Program-made: the position numbers and the translations under genes
The notes under the pieces: generated by a model
What the model was told of the DNA's origin: nothing
Databases searched by the model: none
The model's input: the letters and a program-made list of their open reading frames with translations, nothing else
NCBI RefSeq assembly: GCF_003339505.1
Contig: NZ_QPIW01000030.1
Location: 1 to 64,000, forward strand
Direction: 5' to 3'
DNA from: Runella aurantiaca
Lineage (GTDB): Bacteria; Bacteroidota; Bacteroidia; Cytophagales; Spirosomataceae
DNA length: 64,000 bases
Shown: piece by piece, positions 26,189 through 36,356 of the stretch
Layout of the letters: each line of letters opens with the position of its first letter
Numbering within the stretch: the stretch's first letter is position 1

Positions 26189-29100
26189 TTAACTGAACAG
26201 CCCCAAAATATCATCTTGCGTGAGTTTTTTCAGGAAGCCCGCTTCGGTCGACACGAGGTCGTCGGCGAGGGCGCGCTTGCGGTCTTGCAACTGTACAATT
26301 TTTTCTTCTACCGTATCTTTACAAATCATTCGGTACGCAAAAACGCGCTTGGTTTGGCCAATGCGGTGTACGCGGTCGATGGCCTGCTGCTCCACGGCGG
26401 GGTTCCACCACGGGTCTACGAGGTATACATAATCAGCTTCGGTCAGGTTGAGACCTACGCCACCCGCTTTGAGGCTCATCAAAAACACGCGGCATTCGTC
26501 GTCGCCCTGAAAACGATTCACCCGCTCGGCGCGGTCTTGCGTTTTACCGTCGAGGTATTCGTACGGAATGCGGTCGCGTTCGAGTTTTTGGCGAATCAAG
26601 TCAAGCATTTTCAGAAACTGACTGAAAATCACAATCTTGTGGTGTGAAGCGTTCTCTTCAATCTCGCGCACAATTTCGGCCAGTTTGACCGAATCTTGCC
26701 CGTAGTCTTCGTCGTCGGAAAGCAAGGCTGGGGAATCGCAAATTTGACGGAGTTTTAGCAAACCTTCCAAAATCAAAAACGACGCCTGTTCTCGCCCGAC
26801 TTCCGCCATTTTACCCGCAATCATGTCGCGGTATTTATCCCGAAACGCATTGTAGACTTTGCGTTGGCGCTTGTCCATTTCGCAATAGAGCACCGTTTCC
26901 GTCTTTTCGGGCAGGTCTTTGGCTACTTCCTCCTTGGTGCGTTTGAGCATAAACGGATAAATCAAACGGCGTAGCTCCGCCGCGCGGGTTTTATCCTGGT
27001 ATTTATCAATCAAGGTGGCGTACTCGGTCCTGAAAAAATCTTCGTGCCCCAAAAAGCCCGGATTCAAGAAATCAAACTGTGAATACAGGTCAAAAGTATT
27101 GTTTTCAACGGGTGTCCCCGTCATGGTCAGGCGATTTTGGGCGTTGAGGAGTTTGACCGCCTTAGAAATCATCGAATCGGGATTTTTGATGGCCTGTGCC
27201 TCATCCAACACCACGTAATGAAACCGAAAGTTGCTCAACAATTCAATGTCTGAACGTACCGAACCATACGTTGAAAGGATAATATCGTAGCGATTAAACA
27301 CCTTGGCATTTTTGGTGCGTTGCGGCCCCGTGTGTACGTATAGCGTCAGCTCAGGGCAAAACTTAGCCGCCTCGGCCTGCCAGTTGAATATCAACGTTTT
27401 AGGCACCACCACCAAGTGTACACCTTTGGGATTCCGATTTTTCTGTTCCTGCAAAAACGTCAGCATTTGCAGGGTTTTGCCCAGCCCCATGTCGTCGGCC
27501 AAACAACCGCCCCAACCAAATTCATCCAAAAAATGTAGCCATTTATAGCCTTCTTCTTGGTACGGTCGCAGGGTGGCGGTGATGTTTTTGGGCAGTTTTA
27601 TTTTTTTAATTTCGGTAAAATTCAACAGCTTTTCGCGCTTCTCGTCGAGTTCTTCGAGCAATTTTGGGGTTTCAATAAACTCTTTGTAGCGTTCCAAAAT
27701 CGTAAAATGTTGTTTAGAAAGCCGCAACACGCCTTTCTTTTCATCCACTTTTCCAAACCGAAACAACTGCGCATATTGCGCCACCCACTCTTCGGGCAGC
27801 AGTCCGTACGAACCGTCTTTAAGTTCGACGTAATTTTGCTTTTTTAGAATAGCCTTCCTGACATCGGCCAGCGCCACCGACTGGTCGCCAAACGAAACCT
27901 CTACCTGCAAATCAAACCAATCAATGCCCGAAGAATTACGGATTTTGAAGGTTGCCTTGTTGGGGTTGTAACGGAATTTTTTGAGGTTATTAAACCCAAA
28001 AAGCTTGGTGCCGTACTGATTTAGGGCTTCATAAAACTGAAACAGCCAGCCCGCTTCCAACACCTGCTCGGAGGGCAGATAAAAATACTCGTCGGTTTGG
28101 TGCTCAAAAGCGGGGTGTTGCTTTTGCAAAAACTGCACAAAAGTTTCTTCAGAATCACGGTCCCGGCGTTGAATCTGCACGGTATTGTTGTAAGCATTGA
28201 CCCGCGCCTGCCGAAAATCGCGGGGTAGTTCTATCTCGTCTCCGTCTTCGGTTGTGTACACAAAAACGGGCACAATCAGCAGGTTATCGTCGGCTTCTTT
28301 GAGGTAAACCCTTCCCTCCTGCCATTCGAGGTCAGTCTGCGAAATGGCCTGATTTTTATCAAATTCGACCGAAAACTGGTCGGCCAACGGAATCACAAAA
28401 CCGTTGAAAAACGCATCATCCCGCACCGAACGCAGGCGAATGGCCCCACCCAGTTCAAAAAAATGACGGGCCACTTTGGCCGCCGCCGCCGAACGAAACC
28501 GACAAAGTAAATCATTGGGCAGCAGCGCCAACCAATACGTTTCTAAATCGGTAAGTTCCTGAAACGGAATCAGGGTTTCATTTCCGTGTTTAACAAATGC
28601 TTCCAGAATAGTTTCTTGTTCGGTACGCGAAAGCTGAAAGTGCAAATCCAGCGGGGTTTCGCTGACCGTTACGGCCGTTCCGGTGCTGTGGGAGCTAATT
28701 TTTTGATTGACCCGCACGGCATGGCCCACCAGCAACGGGAACAGTTTCTCCAGCACTTTACCCGTGATTTCGAGGGCGGCATCAATGATTTCTTCGGTGT
28801 ATTTGATGTTCCAAGAAGACGTGGAAAGCTTAAACCCACGCTGTCGCAGGGTTTCGTGCATAAATTCCTGCCCCAACAACCGACTCGAATTCATAATCTC
28901 CAAATCGGTGGCATCAGCGGCGGGGCGTTCTTTATCGGTCCAGTTGATACGGGCAAAATGTGCCACTTTTCCCGTTTTGGCATTCAAAAATCCTTTGCCT
29001 ACTTCCAGCCTGAAAAAAGGGAGTTCTTTGGTCGTAAAATGTTCCAATAAGTACACAAAAACGGGCTTGTCTTTGGCATTTTCGGCAGGTACAAACGGAC

Positions 29101-30043
29101 TGGCAGACTTGATGGGCAGGGTACTTTTAAAGACATTTCCCCACTGCACCCCCGCAATCGGCTGAATGCTTTTGTCCAGTACGACCAGTTCTAATTCGCC
29201 GTAATGATTGATTTTGAAGTCAAATTTTCCGACCAAATTATCCCCCGAAGTATAGCCATATTTGGCCAGTAACGCATCTTTTTCGCGCTCCCAATTCTTT
29301 AGTAACTCCAGTGCGTACAGCCCGCGTTGTTGCTTGAGCCACACCAAAACCCCCATCATGTGCTCACAAAGCGGCGTACGAAGTTCTTGCTGACAAGTAC
29401 ACGAAAAATGGTACTTAAACTTCTCCAATCGGGTAATTAGCACTGTATTCACGCCTTTTTTTCGCACAGACAGCTCAAAACGTTCATAGCCTTTGCCCTG
29501 CTCTACAGGCTTCACTTCTAAATAATGACGGCGACTTGCCCAAAAAGAAAGCGGTACGTTGTTCTGAATCTGTTGATCGTCGAGGGTGCGTAAAACCACC
29601 GTCGTGTCCGTCATTCGGTGCAGGGTGGGCTTATGAAACACGAGTTTTTGGGGCTCAATCTGCCGCGACGAATCCGTGATGTCAATGATGATTTTTTTTA
29701 GGTCGTGAATCGTCGGCTTGGTTTTTTCTGAGCCTTCACTCAGAAAATTTTCTAGTGCATAAGCCGCCGCTACGCCGTGCTTACAGGGATATACCTCTGA
29801 GGGGCAACTACAGTAACATTCAATGGCATCGGTATCGTCCATACTCGACAGTTCCACCTCGTACTTCTGCGAACTCGATTGACTTTCAACGTTAAACTTT
29901 GCCGCGTAATAATCTCCGTCAAAACTCGCAATTTTTACTCCTCCACTTCTAAAAATATCATTTCCGCGTTGACGAACAGCACTTGAAGCTTCTTTTCGCA
30001 AAGCGGTCAAACTTTCTATGATTAATCCTTTAAAATAAGCCAT
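26189..30043 (-). CDS. SWIM zinc-finger SNF2-family ATPase
   Basis: This 1284-residue protein has a SWIM zinc finger near the N-terminus (C78-x-C80...C87-K-H89) and a second CxC...CxH-like cluster near residue 220 (CTCQQELRTPLCEH). After a long middle region comes the SNF2 motor: motif I DDMGLGKT (about residue 850), DEAQ box (about 948), TGTPVENN, and the C-terminal lobe SLKAGGVGLNLTEADYVYLVDPWWNP with AIDRVHRIGQTKRVFAYR. Such HepA/RapA-like ATPases move along DNA or remodel protein-DNA complexes; the target is unknown. Only a small hypothetical gene lies upstream on the same strand. Confidence 0.92.
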   Translation of the reverse strand: MAYFKGLIIESLTALRKEASSAVRQRGNDIFRSGGVKIASFDGDYYAAKFNVESQSSSQKYEVELSSMDDTDAIECYCSCPSEVYPCKHGVAAAYALENFLSEGSEKTKPTIHDLKKIIIDITDSSRQIEPQKLVFHKPTLHRMTDTTVVLRTLDDQQIQNNVPLSFWASRRHYLEVKPVEQGKGYERFELSVRKKGVNTVLITRLEKFKYHFSCTCQQELRTPLCEHMMGVLVWLKQQRGLYALELLKNWEREKDALLAKYGYTSGDNLVGKFDFKINHYGELELVVLDKSIQPIAGVQWGNVFKSTLPIKSASPFVPAENAKDKPVFVYLLEHFTTKELPFFRLEVGKGFLNAKTGKVAHFARINWTDKERPAADATDLEIMNSSRLLGQEFMHETLRQRGFKLSTSSWNIKYTEEIIDAALEITGKVLEKLFPLLVGHAVRVNQKISSHSTGTAVTVSETPLDLHFQLSRTEQETILEAFVKHGNETLIPFQELTDLETYWLALLPNDLLCRFRSAAAAKVARHFFELGGAIRLRSVRDDAFFNGFVIPLADQFSVEFDKNQAISQTDLEWQEGRVYLKEADDNLLIVPVFVYTTEDGDEIELPRDFRQARVNAYNNTVQIQRRDRDSEETFVQFLQKQHPAFEHQTDEYFYLPSEQVLEAGWLFQFYEALNQYGTKLFGFNNLKKFRYNPNKATFKIRNSSGIDWFDLQVEVSFGDQSVALADVRKAILKKQNYVELKDGSYGLLPEEWVAQYAQLFRFGKVDEKKGVLRLSKQHFTILERYKEFIETPKLLEELDEKREKLLNFTEIKKIKLPKNITATLRPYQEEGYKWLHFLDEFGWGGCLADDMGLGKTLQMLTFLQEQKNRNPKGVHLVVVPKTLIFNWQAEAAKFCPELTLYVHTGPQRTKNAKVFNRYDIILSTYGSVRSDIELLSNFRFHYVVLDEAQAIKNPDSMISKAVKLLNAQNRLTMTGTPVENNTFDLYSQFDFLNPGFLGHEDFFRTEYATLIDKYQDKTRAAELRRLIYPFMLKRTKEEVAKDLPEKTETVLYCEMDKRQRKVYNAFRDKYRDMIAGKMAEVGREQASFLILEGLLKLRQICDSPALLSDDEDYGQDSVKLAEIVREIEENASHHKIVIFSQFLKMLDLIRQKLERDRIPYEYLDGKTQDRAERVNRFQGDDECRVFLMSLKAGGVGLNLTEADYVYLVDPWWNPAVEQQAIDRVHRIGQTKRVFAYRMICKDTVEEKIVQLQDRKRALADDLVSTEAGFLKKLTQDDILGLFS

Positions 30044-30125
30044 TTTATAGTTTCAATTTCCAGGTTGCCAAGGGTTAAATTCTGACCTGTAATTCCTGCC
30101 AACCCGTTCTCAAAAGGTGGTACGT

Positions 30126-30425
30126 TCAATCTAATTCGTTGATATATTCCGCCGGCACATCGTAGAGTTCATTCTCAACATCCTTCATTTTGGGGAACAT
30201 CTTGGTATCAGGTTGGATTCCATAACGAAATTTAATTTCGGTGAATTCAAACGAAAAGTCGCTTTTGGTCGTCGATAGTAACGGAAAGTCAACCCGTACC
30301 TGATAAATCGTCCCTTCGATGGTCTCGTAGGGAGGTTTTTTGTACAAAGTAAACAAATCAATCTTTACCCGCTCGCCAATGCGAAAGGGGGATTCAATGG
30401 TAGGTAATGGAAATAAAAGTTTCAT
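30126..30425 (-). CDS. Small hypothetical protein
   Basis: This 99-residue protein is not recognised. It looks like a small beta-rich domain (FRIGERVKIDLFTLYKKPPYETIEGTIYQVRVDFPL) with no signal or membrane segment. It ends 82 bp before the SNF2 gene on the same strand and could share its transcript. Confidence 0.6.
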   Translation of the reverse strand: MKLLFPLPTIESPFRIGERVKIDLFTLYKKPPYETIEGTIYQVRVDFPLLSTTKSDFSFEFTEIKFRYGIQPDTKMFPKMKDVENELYDVPAEYINELD

Positions 30426-30535
30426 AATAACGCGAATAACGATAAAACGGCAGTCCTTTGCAACGAAATCGTTACCTTCACCGTAATATTGAACAATTCA
30501 AAACGCAAATCGTTCTGTAATTATTCAGCTTTTTA

Positions 30536-31384
30536 ATGATACAACGGCTACTAATTTTTGGGATATGTTGGGGTGGGCTCTTTCTTTCTGCAAAAGCCCA
30601 AGTGGAGGAATATTATCGTCCTTTTAAACGACCCAAAACGGCCATTTTTCTTCCCCAACCCGATTTAGTTCGCTCCAACAGTCATTGGTACATCGGCATG
30701 GAAGGCGGTGGAAAATGGAACGGGGCTACGCTTTCCAATTCCCTTTTTGGGCTGTTGGCCTATCGCTCTGGCTATACCGATAGCTACGCGGGCGGGCATT
30801 TGGGATATTCGCACAATTTACGGTGGTCTATCGAATCAGGCTATATTCGTAACCCCTCCAATACCATCATGCGGGTCAATGCCTTTCGGGGTTTTACGGT
30901 CCGGGTCAATGAACTTGAACACAGCATTCCGCTGCGGTTTAAATGGCGCATTCTTCGGTTGGGCAACGTCCTCAAGCAATCGGGTATCTACGTCGGTGCG
31001 GGGGTTTTATGGACTCCCACGCGCAAACGACAAAATGCCGAAACTTTTTTATTAACGGGACTTACCCGTGTATCAGGCGCTGGCAACGCACCCGATACGC
31101 TTTTGGTAGAAAATCAAACCTTCTCCACTGGAAAATCTAAACTAGAACCCGAAGTAAGCCTTGAATTTGTGGGCCGCGTATCGACCCACCTCGAACTCGT
31201 CGCCTTCGGGCGCGTTCACTACGCGGGTGCTTCTGCCCTACGCTCCGATTCCCAATTATACATCAACCGACTGATTGAAAGCACATCTTCACTTACCTTA
31301 CGCCCCGTGAGTTATCAGTTTGGCGTAGCCATCCGATACATTTACGGAATGCGCAATTTGTATCGAAGTCGTTTCGAAGATTGA
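30536..31384 (+). CDS. Outer-membrane beta-barrel protein
   Basis: This 282-residue protein has a signal peptide (ends near SAKAQ). Alternating hydrophobic/aromatic strands follow (WYIGMEGGGKWNG, LRWSIESGYIRN, VSYQFGVAIRYIYGMR), typical of a small outer-membrane barrel. No ligand-specific motif is seen. It is convergent with the DUF5916 gene, 10 bp apart. Confidence 0.65.
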   Translation: MIQRLLIFGICWGGLFLSAKAQVEEYYRPFKRPKTAIFLPQPDLVRSNSHWYIGMEGGGKWNGATLSNSLFGLLAYRSGYTDSYAGGHLGYSHNLRWSIESGYIRNPSNTIMRVNAFRGFTVRVNELEHSIPLRFKWRILRLGNVLKQSGIYVGAGVLWTPTRKRQNAETFLLTGLTRVSGAGNAPDTLLVENQTFSTGKSKLEPEVSLEFVGRVSTHLELVAFGRVHYAGASALRSDSQLYINRLIESTSSLTLRPVSYQFGVAIRYIYGMRNLYRSRFED

Positions 31385-31394
31385 AAATTTAGCC

Positions 31395-33602
31395 TTAAAA
31401 CTGCTTCAAATAGCTAATTTTGGCAATGACGTGGTCTTCAGTTTGCTTTCTCACTCCCATATTATCAAATCCACGATGGTTATACACCACGTAGATGTAC
31501 GACAACGGCTGATACTCCCACGACAAGCGAATGTTGTAGTTTTGCGAATTTGTCCCCGTATTTTTCTGGTAAAACCCAATCAATTGCACGCGGGGATTCA
31601 GCGCAAAGCGCCCTTCCAAGCTGTATAAATCCACATCGGCGGTGGTTTTAGCGTCACCTACTTTATTGAAATGGTTACGATTAAAACGCCCCGTCAATGA
31701 CAAATGTGGCAACGGCGCAAATTGCAATTGCGCATTCAAAGCGTTAAGTTTTCCATCAAAATATGAACCCCAACTATAATCCATGAAAAAATTCAGCATT
31801 TTCGACTGGTCGGTACTCAAGTATACCTGATGCCGCACATAATTGTACTCGCCCTCCCGGATGGTGATTCCCAAGGGCGCAAAAGGCTCCGTCAATCGTT
31901 GAAACGTAGGGTTAATCAAATACCCAAAGAAGCCACCATTCTGAAAATTAAACCAGACAGGATTTATATTTACCTGTCTTTCAATCAGTTGTCCAGTAGA
32001 TGCCTGATGATAAAACTCGGTCATGATACCCGGTTCAAAGGCCCTAATGAGTTTTTTGGGCAACCATTTACCCCGGTTATAAAAAAAGATACCCGGTGTG
32101 GTGCCAATCACGTCGGTGCGCGACACAAAGCCCATTTCGGGATTAAAGTCTTTGGTCACAATCGACTGCGTCCACCACATTTTCCATTGGTTGGTGGTAT
32201 AATAATATTGAGCAAACCCAGAAAAACCCTGTTTACCCGTCCCCGTTGAGGCCGAATGTACCACCATAGCGTTGATGGAATGGGAAGCGTTCAATCGAAA
32301 AAAGCCATCAAGGGTACTGGTAACGTTGGAACCGTCGGGACGGTTTTTGATGGTAACTAGTCCACCAATTCGGTTTTGTTTACCAAAATTTTCCGAAAAT
32401 CGTCCCACAAAAAAGTTAGTAGCCGGCGTATCCTCCACGCCCCGTTGCCGCATCAAGATTGCCCCGAAATTACGTTTCAAAGAGCGGTACACAAAGCGCC
32501 CGCCGACATCAATGGGAATCGGATTTCCGTTGTCATCCAACCCAATTCGACGACTGAAAAAAGGTTGCACACGCATCGTACCGCCCGCCAAATCCTCACT
32601 CGGACCTACGCCCACGCCAAACAATGAGGCATTTTCGAGAAAAAACGGCCGCCGCTCAGGAAAAAACACCGAAAACCGCGTCACGTTGTTGACCTGTCGG
32701 TCGGCATCCGCCTGGGCAAAATCAGTATTGGTCGTCAAGTCCAGCACCGCGTTGGGATTGATGGCCCACTTGAGTTCCCCGCCCAATTTAAAGTTGGTAT
32801 CCTCAGGCTTGATACTCGGGTCAAAATTTTTGTAGTGGTCGTAAGAAGTCAAAAAATAAGGTTGAATCCGCACGTTGGGCTTGGGCGGCGGCGGCTGGAG
32901 ATTTTTCAACACACCAGCATATTCCATTCTCATGGCTGTGAAAGAGCGCGGATAGGGCGAAAAAGCCGTTTGTTCGTTGCTTAATCGGCGGTTTCGATAC
33001 ACGTTAAATCCCCAATCCTGCGACACTGCCTCCGTTTTGGGGTAACGTAAAGTTTGCCAAGGAATAGCGATTTCGGCCACCCAACCCGAATCTGAGCGCG
33101 AAGTACGCACCCGCCAAAGCCCATCCCAGTCGATGTCATAATAAATATCATCGAATGAAAGCAAATCCCGCTGCACCCCATAAGGGTTGGTTATCAACGC
33201 CATCGCATTGCGCTTGTCGTTAAAGCCATCAAAAACCACCCCCATAAAATCGTGCTGCCGGGCGTTAAAATCCCGCTTAAAATCCGTAGCACGAATGGCT
33301 TTTTTGCCCAGTGAGTCCCGCGAAAAAACGCCGAGGTACAAATAGTTTCGGTTGTAAAGCACCCTAACTTCGGTGGCGTGACTAGGGCTTTTTCCCTGAA
33401 AAGGTTCAATTTGGGTAAAGTCAGCGGACGGCTTGGCTTGTTTCCATTCCGCATCATTCATGAGACCGTCGATGCGAAGTGTGGAAGAAATTTGGACAGC
33501 TTCAAGTTCTTTTTTAACAGAAACTGGTTTGAAGATTTCAGCATCTTGTGCAAAAGAACATAATGAGCCAAAGACGAAAAAAAACGGAAAAATTCGAGAC
33601 AT
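31395..33602 (-). CDS. CBM9-like/DUF5916 outer-membrane protein
   Basis: This 735-residue protein has a signal peptide (ends SFAQ). Residues about 40-215 resemble a family-9 carbohydrate-binding-like domain (LRIDGLMNDAEWKQAK, VRVLYNRNYLYLGVFSRDS). The remainder fits the DUF5916 barrel (NTDFAQADADRQVNNVTRFSVFFPERRPFFLENASLFGVG). It probably sits in the outer membrane with a substrate-binding outer part; transport or enzymatic role is unknown. It is monocistronic. Confidence 0.85.
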   Translation of the reverse strand: MSRIFPFFFVFGSLCSFAQDAEIFKPVSVKKELEAVQISSTLRIDGLMNDAEWKQAKPSADFTQIEPFQGKSPSHATEVRVLYNRNYLYLGVFSRDSLGKKAIRATDFKRDFNARQHDFMGVVFDGFNDKRNAMALITNPYGVQRDLLSFDDIYYDIDWDGLWRVRTSRSDSGWVAEIAIPWQTLRYPKTEAVSQDWGFNVYRNRRLSNEQTAFSPYPRSFTAMRMEYAGVLKNLQPPPPKPNVRIQPYFLTSYDHYKNFDPSIKPEDTNFKLGGELKWAINPNAVLDLTTNTDFAQADADRQVNNVTRFSVFFPERRPFFLENASLFGVGVGPSEDLAGGTMRVQPFFSRRIGLDDNGNPIPIDVGGRFVYRSLKRNFGAILMRQRGVEDTPATNFFVGRFSENFGKQNRIGGLVTIKNRPDGSNVTSTLDGFFRLNASHSINAMVVHSASTGTGKQGFSGFAQYYYTTNQWKMWWTQSIVTKDFNPEMGFVSRTDVIGTTPGIFFYNRGKWLPKKLIRAFEPGIMTEFYHQASTGQLIERQVNINPVWFNFQNGGFFGYLINPTFQRLTEPFAPLGITIREGEYNYVRHQVYLSTDQSKMLNFFMDYSWGSYFDGKLNALNAQLQFAPLPHLSLTGRFNRNHFNKVGDAKTTADVDLYSLEGRFALNPRVQLIGFYQKNTGTNSQNYNIRLSWEYQPLSYIYVVYNHRGFDNMGVRKQTEDHVIAKISYLKQF

Positions 33603-33758
33603 AAAATGGCTGTAAATAATTTTATGGGCGTAAATTTAGCAAAATTGCCCGAAAGTTCCTTTTCGTTTCCCCATTCTAATTCATTGAACGCTGGGCTTTT
33701 TTTTAGACATTAATCAGCAAAAATGTTTCATCCGCCGACATTCATAAACTATTAAATT

Positions 33759-36302
33759 ATGACACAACACTGGCATTTACTTTCCCCAGAAGAGGCTTTA
33801 AAACAGCAGCACAGCTCACCAACGGGCCTGACAATTTCGGTGGCCCAGCAAAAACTGCAAAGTGAAGGACGCAACGAATTGAAGACAAAGAAGAAAAAAT
33901 CGCCTATTTTCATTTTTCTTCAACAATTCCTAAACGTCATGATTCTGGTGCTCATTGTGGGAGCCGTCGTGTCGGGGATTGTGGGCGAGTTATCGGATAC
34001 CATCGTTATTTTAGTCATCATTCTTCTCAATGCCGTTATTGGTTTTGTGCAAGAATACCGCGCCGAAAAAGCCATGGAAGCGCTCGGAAAGCTGGCAGTT
34101 CCGACCACCAAAGTAATCCGCGACGGAAAACCCACCGATATTCCCTCCCCTGAGCTTGTCAAAGGCGACCTCGTTTTGCTAGAAGCGGGCGCGGCCGTAC
34201 CCGCCGACCTGCGTTTGATGGAAGTGCATTCACTCAAAATTGAAGAAGCAGGCCTGACGGGTGAATCACAGCCTGTGGATAAAACAACCGACCCACTTGA
34301 TGACAAATCGCTGCCTTTGGGCGACCGCACCAACATGGCTTTCAGCGGCACCAACGTCACCAACGGACGAGCGCAGGGCGTCGTAGTGGCCACGGGTATG
34401 GACACCGAGCTGGGCAAAATTGCGGGGATGTTGCAAGAAGAAGGCAGTGAAACGCCCCTCCAAAAAAGAATGGGCGATTTTGGCCGACGATTGACCATTA
34501 TCATCCTCATCCTCTGCGGGGTACTGTTTTTGGCGGGGTATCTGCGCGGTGAAGAAATCGGCAACATGCTGCTTACGTCCATTTCGCTCGCGGTTGCGGC
34601 CATTCCCGAAGCATTACCCGCCGTCATCACGGTTTCGTTGGCATTGGGCGCGGGCCGTTTGGCCAAGCGAAATGCCCTTGTCAGAAAACTATACGCGGTC
34701 GAAACCCTCGGCTCAGTGACCTACATCTGCACCGACAAAACGGGGACTTTGACCAAAAACAAAATGGAAGTGGTGGACCTTTGGGTAACCAATGAAGCTG
34801 ACCAAATGCGTATGTTGCAGGCAATGGCCCTCAATCAAGATGTAAAAAAACAAGACAACGTCCTCACTGGCGACCCCACTGAAGTGGCCATCCTCAACTA
34901 CGCCCAAGCGCAGGAATCTTTTGATAAACAATGGCGGAAGAAGAACAAACGCGTGCATGAATTGCCGTTTGATTCAGACCGCAAGGCCATGACCACCATT
35001 CACGAATACGACGGTAAATTTTTGGTTATTTCCAAAGGTGCGGCCGAATCCATTGCCCAAATCAGCATTGGAGACGACACCGCTATCAAAGAACAGGAAG
35101 AACGCATGGCCCAAGAAGGAATGCGCGTTTTGGGGTTTGCCACCAAAGTATTGGACGCATTACCAGCCGACATTACCATTGAAACCATCGAAAAAGACCT
35201 CGATTTTTTGGGGCTTGTCGGCCTGATTGACCCACCCCGCGAAGAAGCACAAAAGGCCATTCAAGAATGTAAATCGGCAGGAATTGTGCCCGTGATGATC
35301 ACTGGCGACCACCCACTCACGGCGGCGAGCATCGCCCGCGAAATCGGCATTTTGGACAACGATCAACAAAAGGTAATCACGGGCAAAGAACTGGCGGCCA
35401 TGAGCGAAAAGAAGTTTGCCAAAGAAGTGCTAGACATTAGAGTGTACGCGCGCGTGTCGCCCGAACAAAAACTAAACATCGTAAAAGCCCTTCAGAATCG
35501 CGACCAGTTTGTGTCCATGACGGGCGACGGCGTCAACGATGCGCCTTCGCTCAAACGCGCCAACATCGGCATTGCCATGGGAATCACGGGCACCGACGTG
35601 ACCAAAGAGGCCGCACACATGATTTTGTTGGACGATAATTTTGCCACCATCATCAAGGCCGTCCGCGAAGGGCGTCGCATTTACGACAATATCACCAAAT
35701 TCATTAAGTACATCATGACTGGCAACGCCGCCGAAATCTGGAGCATCTTTTTGGCTCCGCTCATTGGCTTGCCTATTCCGTTGTTGCCCGTTCATATTTT
35801 ATGGGTCAATTTGGTAACGGATGGTTTGCCTGCCTTGGCGCTGGCGGCCGAGCCTGCCGAAAAAGGCATCATGAGTCACCCGCCGCGCGACCCCAAAGAG
35901 AGCATTTTTGCCAACGGACTGGGCCGCCACATCATTTGGGTAGGTATTTTGGTGGGATTGCTGACCGTTGGCACGCAGTGGTACGAAATCAATTCTGGAG
36001 CTGACCACTGGCAAACGATTGTGTTTACGGTACTGTGTTTGAGTCAGCTTTGGCACGTGATGGCCGTGCGAAGCCATAAAGAATCGCTGTTTAGCCAAGG
36101 TTTATTGGGTAACAAAACCCTGCTTGGGGCCGTATTATTAACAATTGCCTTGCAGATGGCGGTGATATACGTGCCGTTTCTGAATGACTTCTTTCATACG
36201 CAACCTCTTACGTTGGAAGAATTAGCCGTTGCCTTTGGCGTATCAAGCATCACTTTTTGGGCCGTAGAAGTGGAAAAAACCTTTAAACGAAATAAAAAGT
36301 AA
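33759..36302 (+). CDS. SERCA/PMR1-like P-type calcium ATPase
   Basis: This 847-residue inner-membrane pump belongs to the P2A group. TGES lies near residue 167, the phospho-acceptor DKTGT near 325, and TGDGVND near the end of the P domain. Calcium-site residues match those of SERCA: PEALP in M4, GNAAEIW (N and E) in M5, and NLVTDGLP (N and D) in M6. ATP-driven calcium export is therefore the best call, though some bacterial members move other cations. Length is normal. It is monocistronic. Confidence 0.92.
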   Translation: MTQHWHLLSPEEALKQQHSSPTGLTISVAQQKLQSEGRNELKTKKKKSPIFIFLQQFLNVMILVLIVGAVVSGIVGELSDTIVILVIILLNAVIGFVQEYRAEKAMEALGKLAVPTTKVIRDGKPTDIPSPELVKGDLVLLEAGAAVPADLRLMEVHSLKIEEAGLTGESQPVDKTTDPLDDKSLPLGDRTNMAFSGTNVTNGRAQGVVVATGMDTELGKIAGMLQEEGSETPLQKRMGDFGRRLTIIILILCGVLFLAGYLRGEEIGNMLLTSISLAVAAIPEALPAVITVSLALGAGRLAKRNALVRKLYAVETLGSVTYICTDKTGTLTKNKMEVVDLWVTNEADQMRMLQAMALNQDVKKQDNVLTGDPTEVAILNYAQAQESFDKQWRKKNKRVHELPFDSDRKAMTTIHEYDGKFLVISKGAAESIAQISIGDDTAIKEQEERMAQEGMRVLGFATKVLDALPADITIETIEKDLDFLGLVGLIDPPREEAQKAIQECKSAGIVPVMITGDHPLTAASIAREIGILDNDQQKVITGKELAAMSEKKFAKEVLDIRVYARVSPEQKLNIVKALQNRDQFVSMTGDGVNDAPSLKRANIGIAMGITGTDVTKEAAHMILLDDNFATIIKAVREGRRIYDNITKFIKYIMTGNAAEIWSIFLAPLIGLPIPLLPVHILWVNLVTDGLPALALAAEPAEKGIMSHPPRDPKESIFANGLGRHIIWVGILVGLLTVGTQWYEINSGADHWQTIVFTVLCLSQLWHVMAVRSHKESLFSQGLLGNKTLLGAVLLTIALQMAVIYVPFLNDFFHTQPLTLEELAVAFGVSSITFWAVEVEKTFKRNKK

Positions 36303-36309
36303 AAAAATA

Positions 36310-36340
36310 GACTTGGAAAGTTTTCCAAACTTTCCAAGTC
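36310..36340 (-). terminator. Terminator / repeated hairpin between convergent genes
   Basis: GACTTGGAAAG (36310-36320) pairs perfectly with CTTTCCAAGTC (36330-36340) across a 9-nt loop that itself contains a partial repeat of the stem. On minus a T run follows (plus A run at 36298-36307), so it ends the DUF1080 transcript. Similar hairpins are widespread in Cytophagales intergenic regions. Confidence 0.8.
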
Positions 36341-36356
36341 TCCGAAGAACAGGTGA

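Noticed and set aside
33920-34666. 248-codon minus-strand frame inside the P-type ATPase gene
   Set aside because: Low-complexity Ser/Pro/Arg-rich translation typical of an antisense shadow of a G+C-richer gene.
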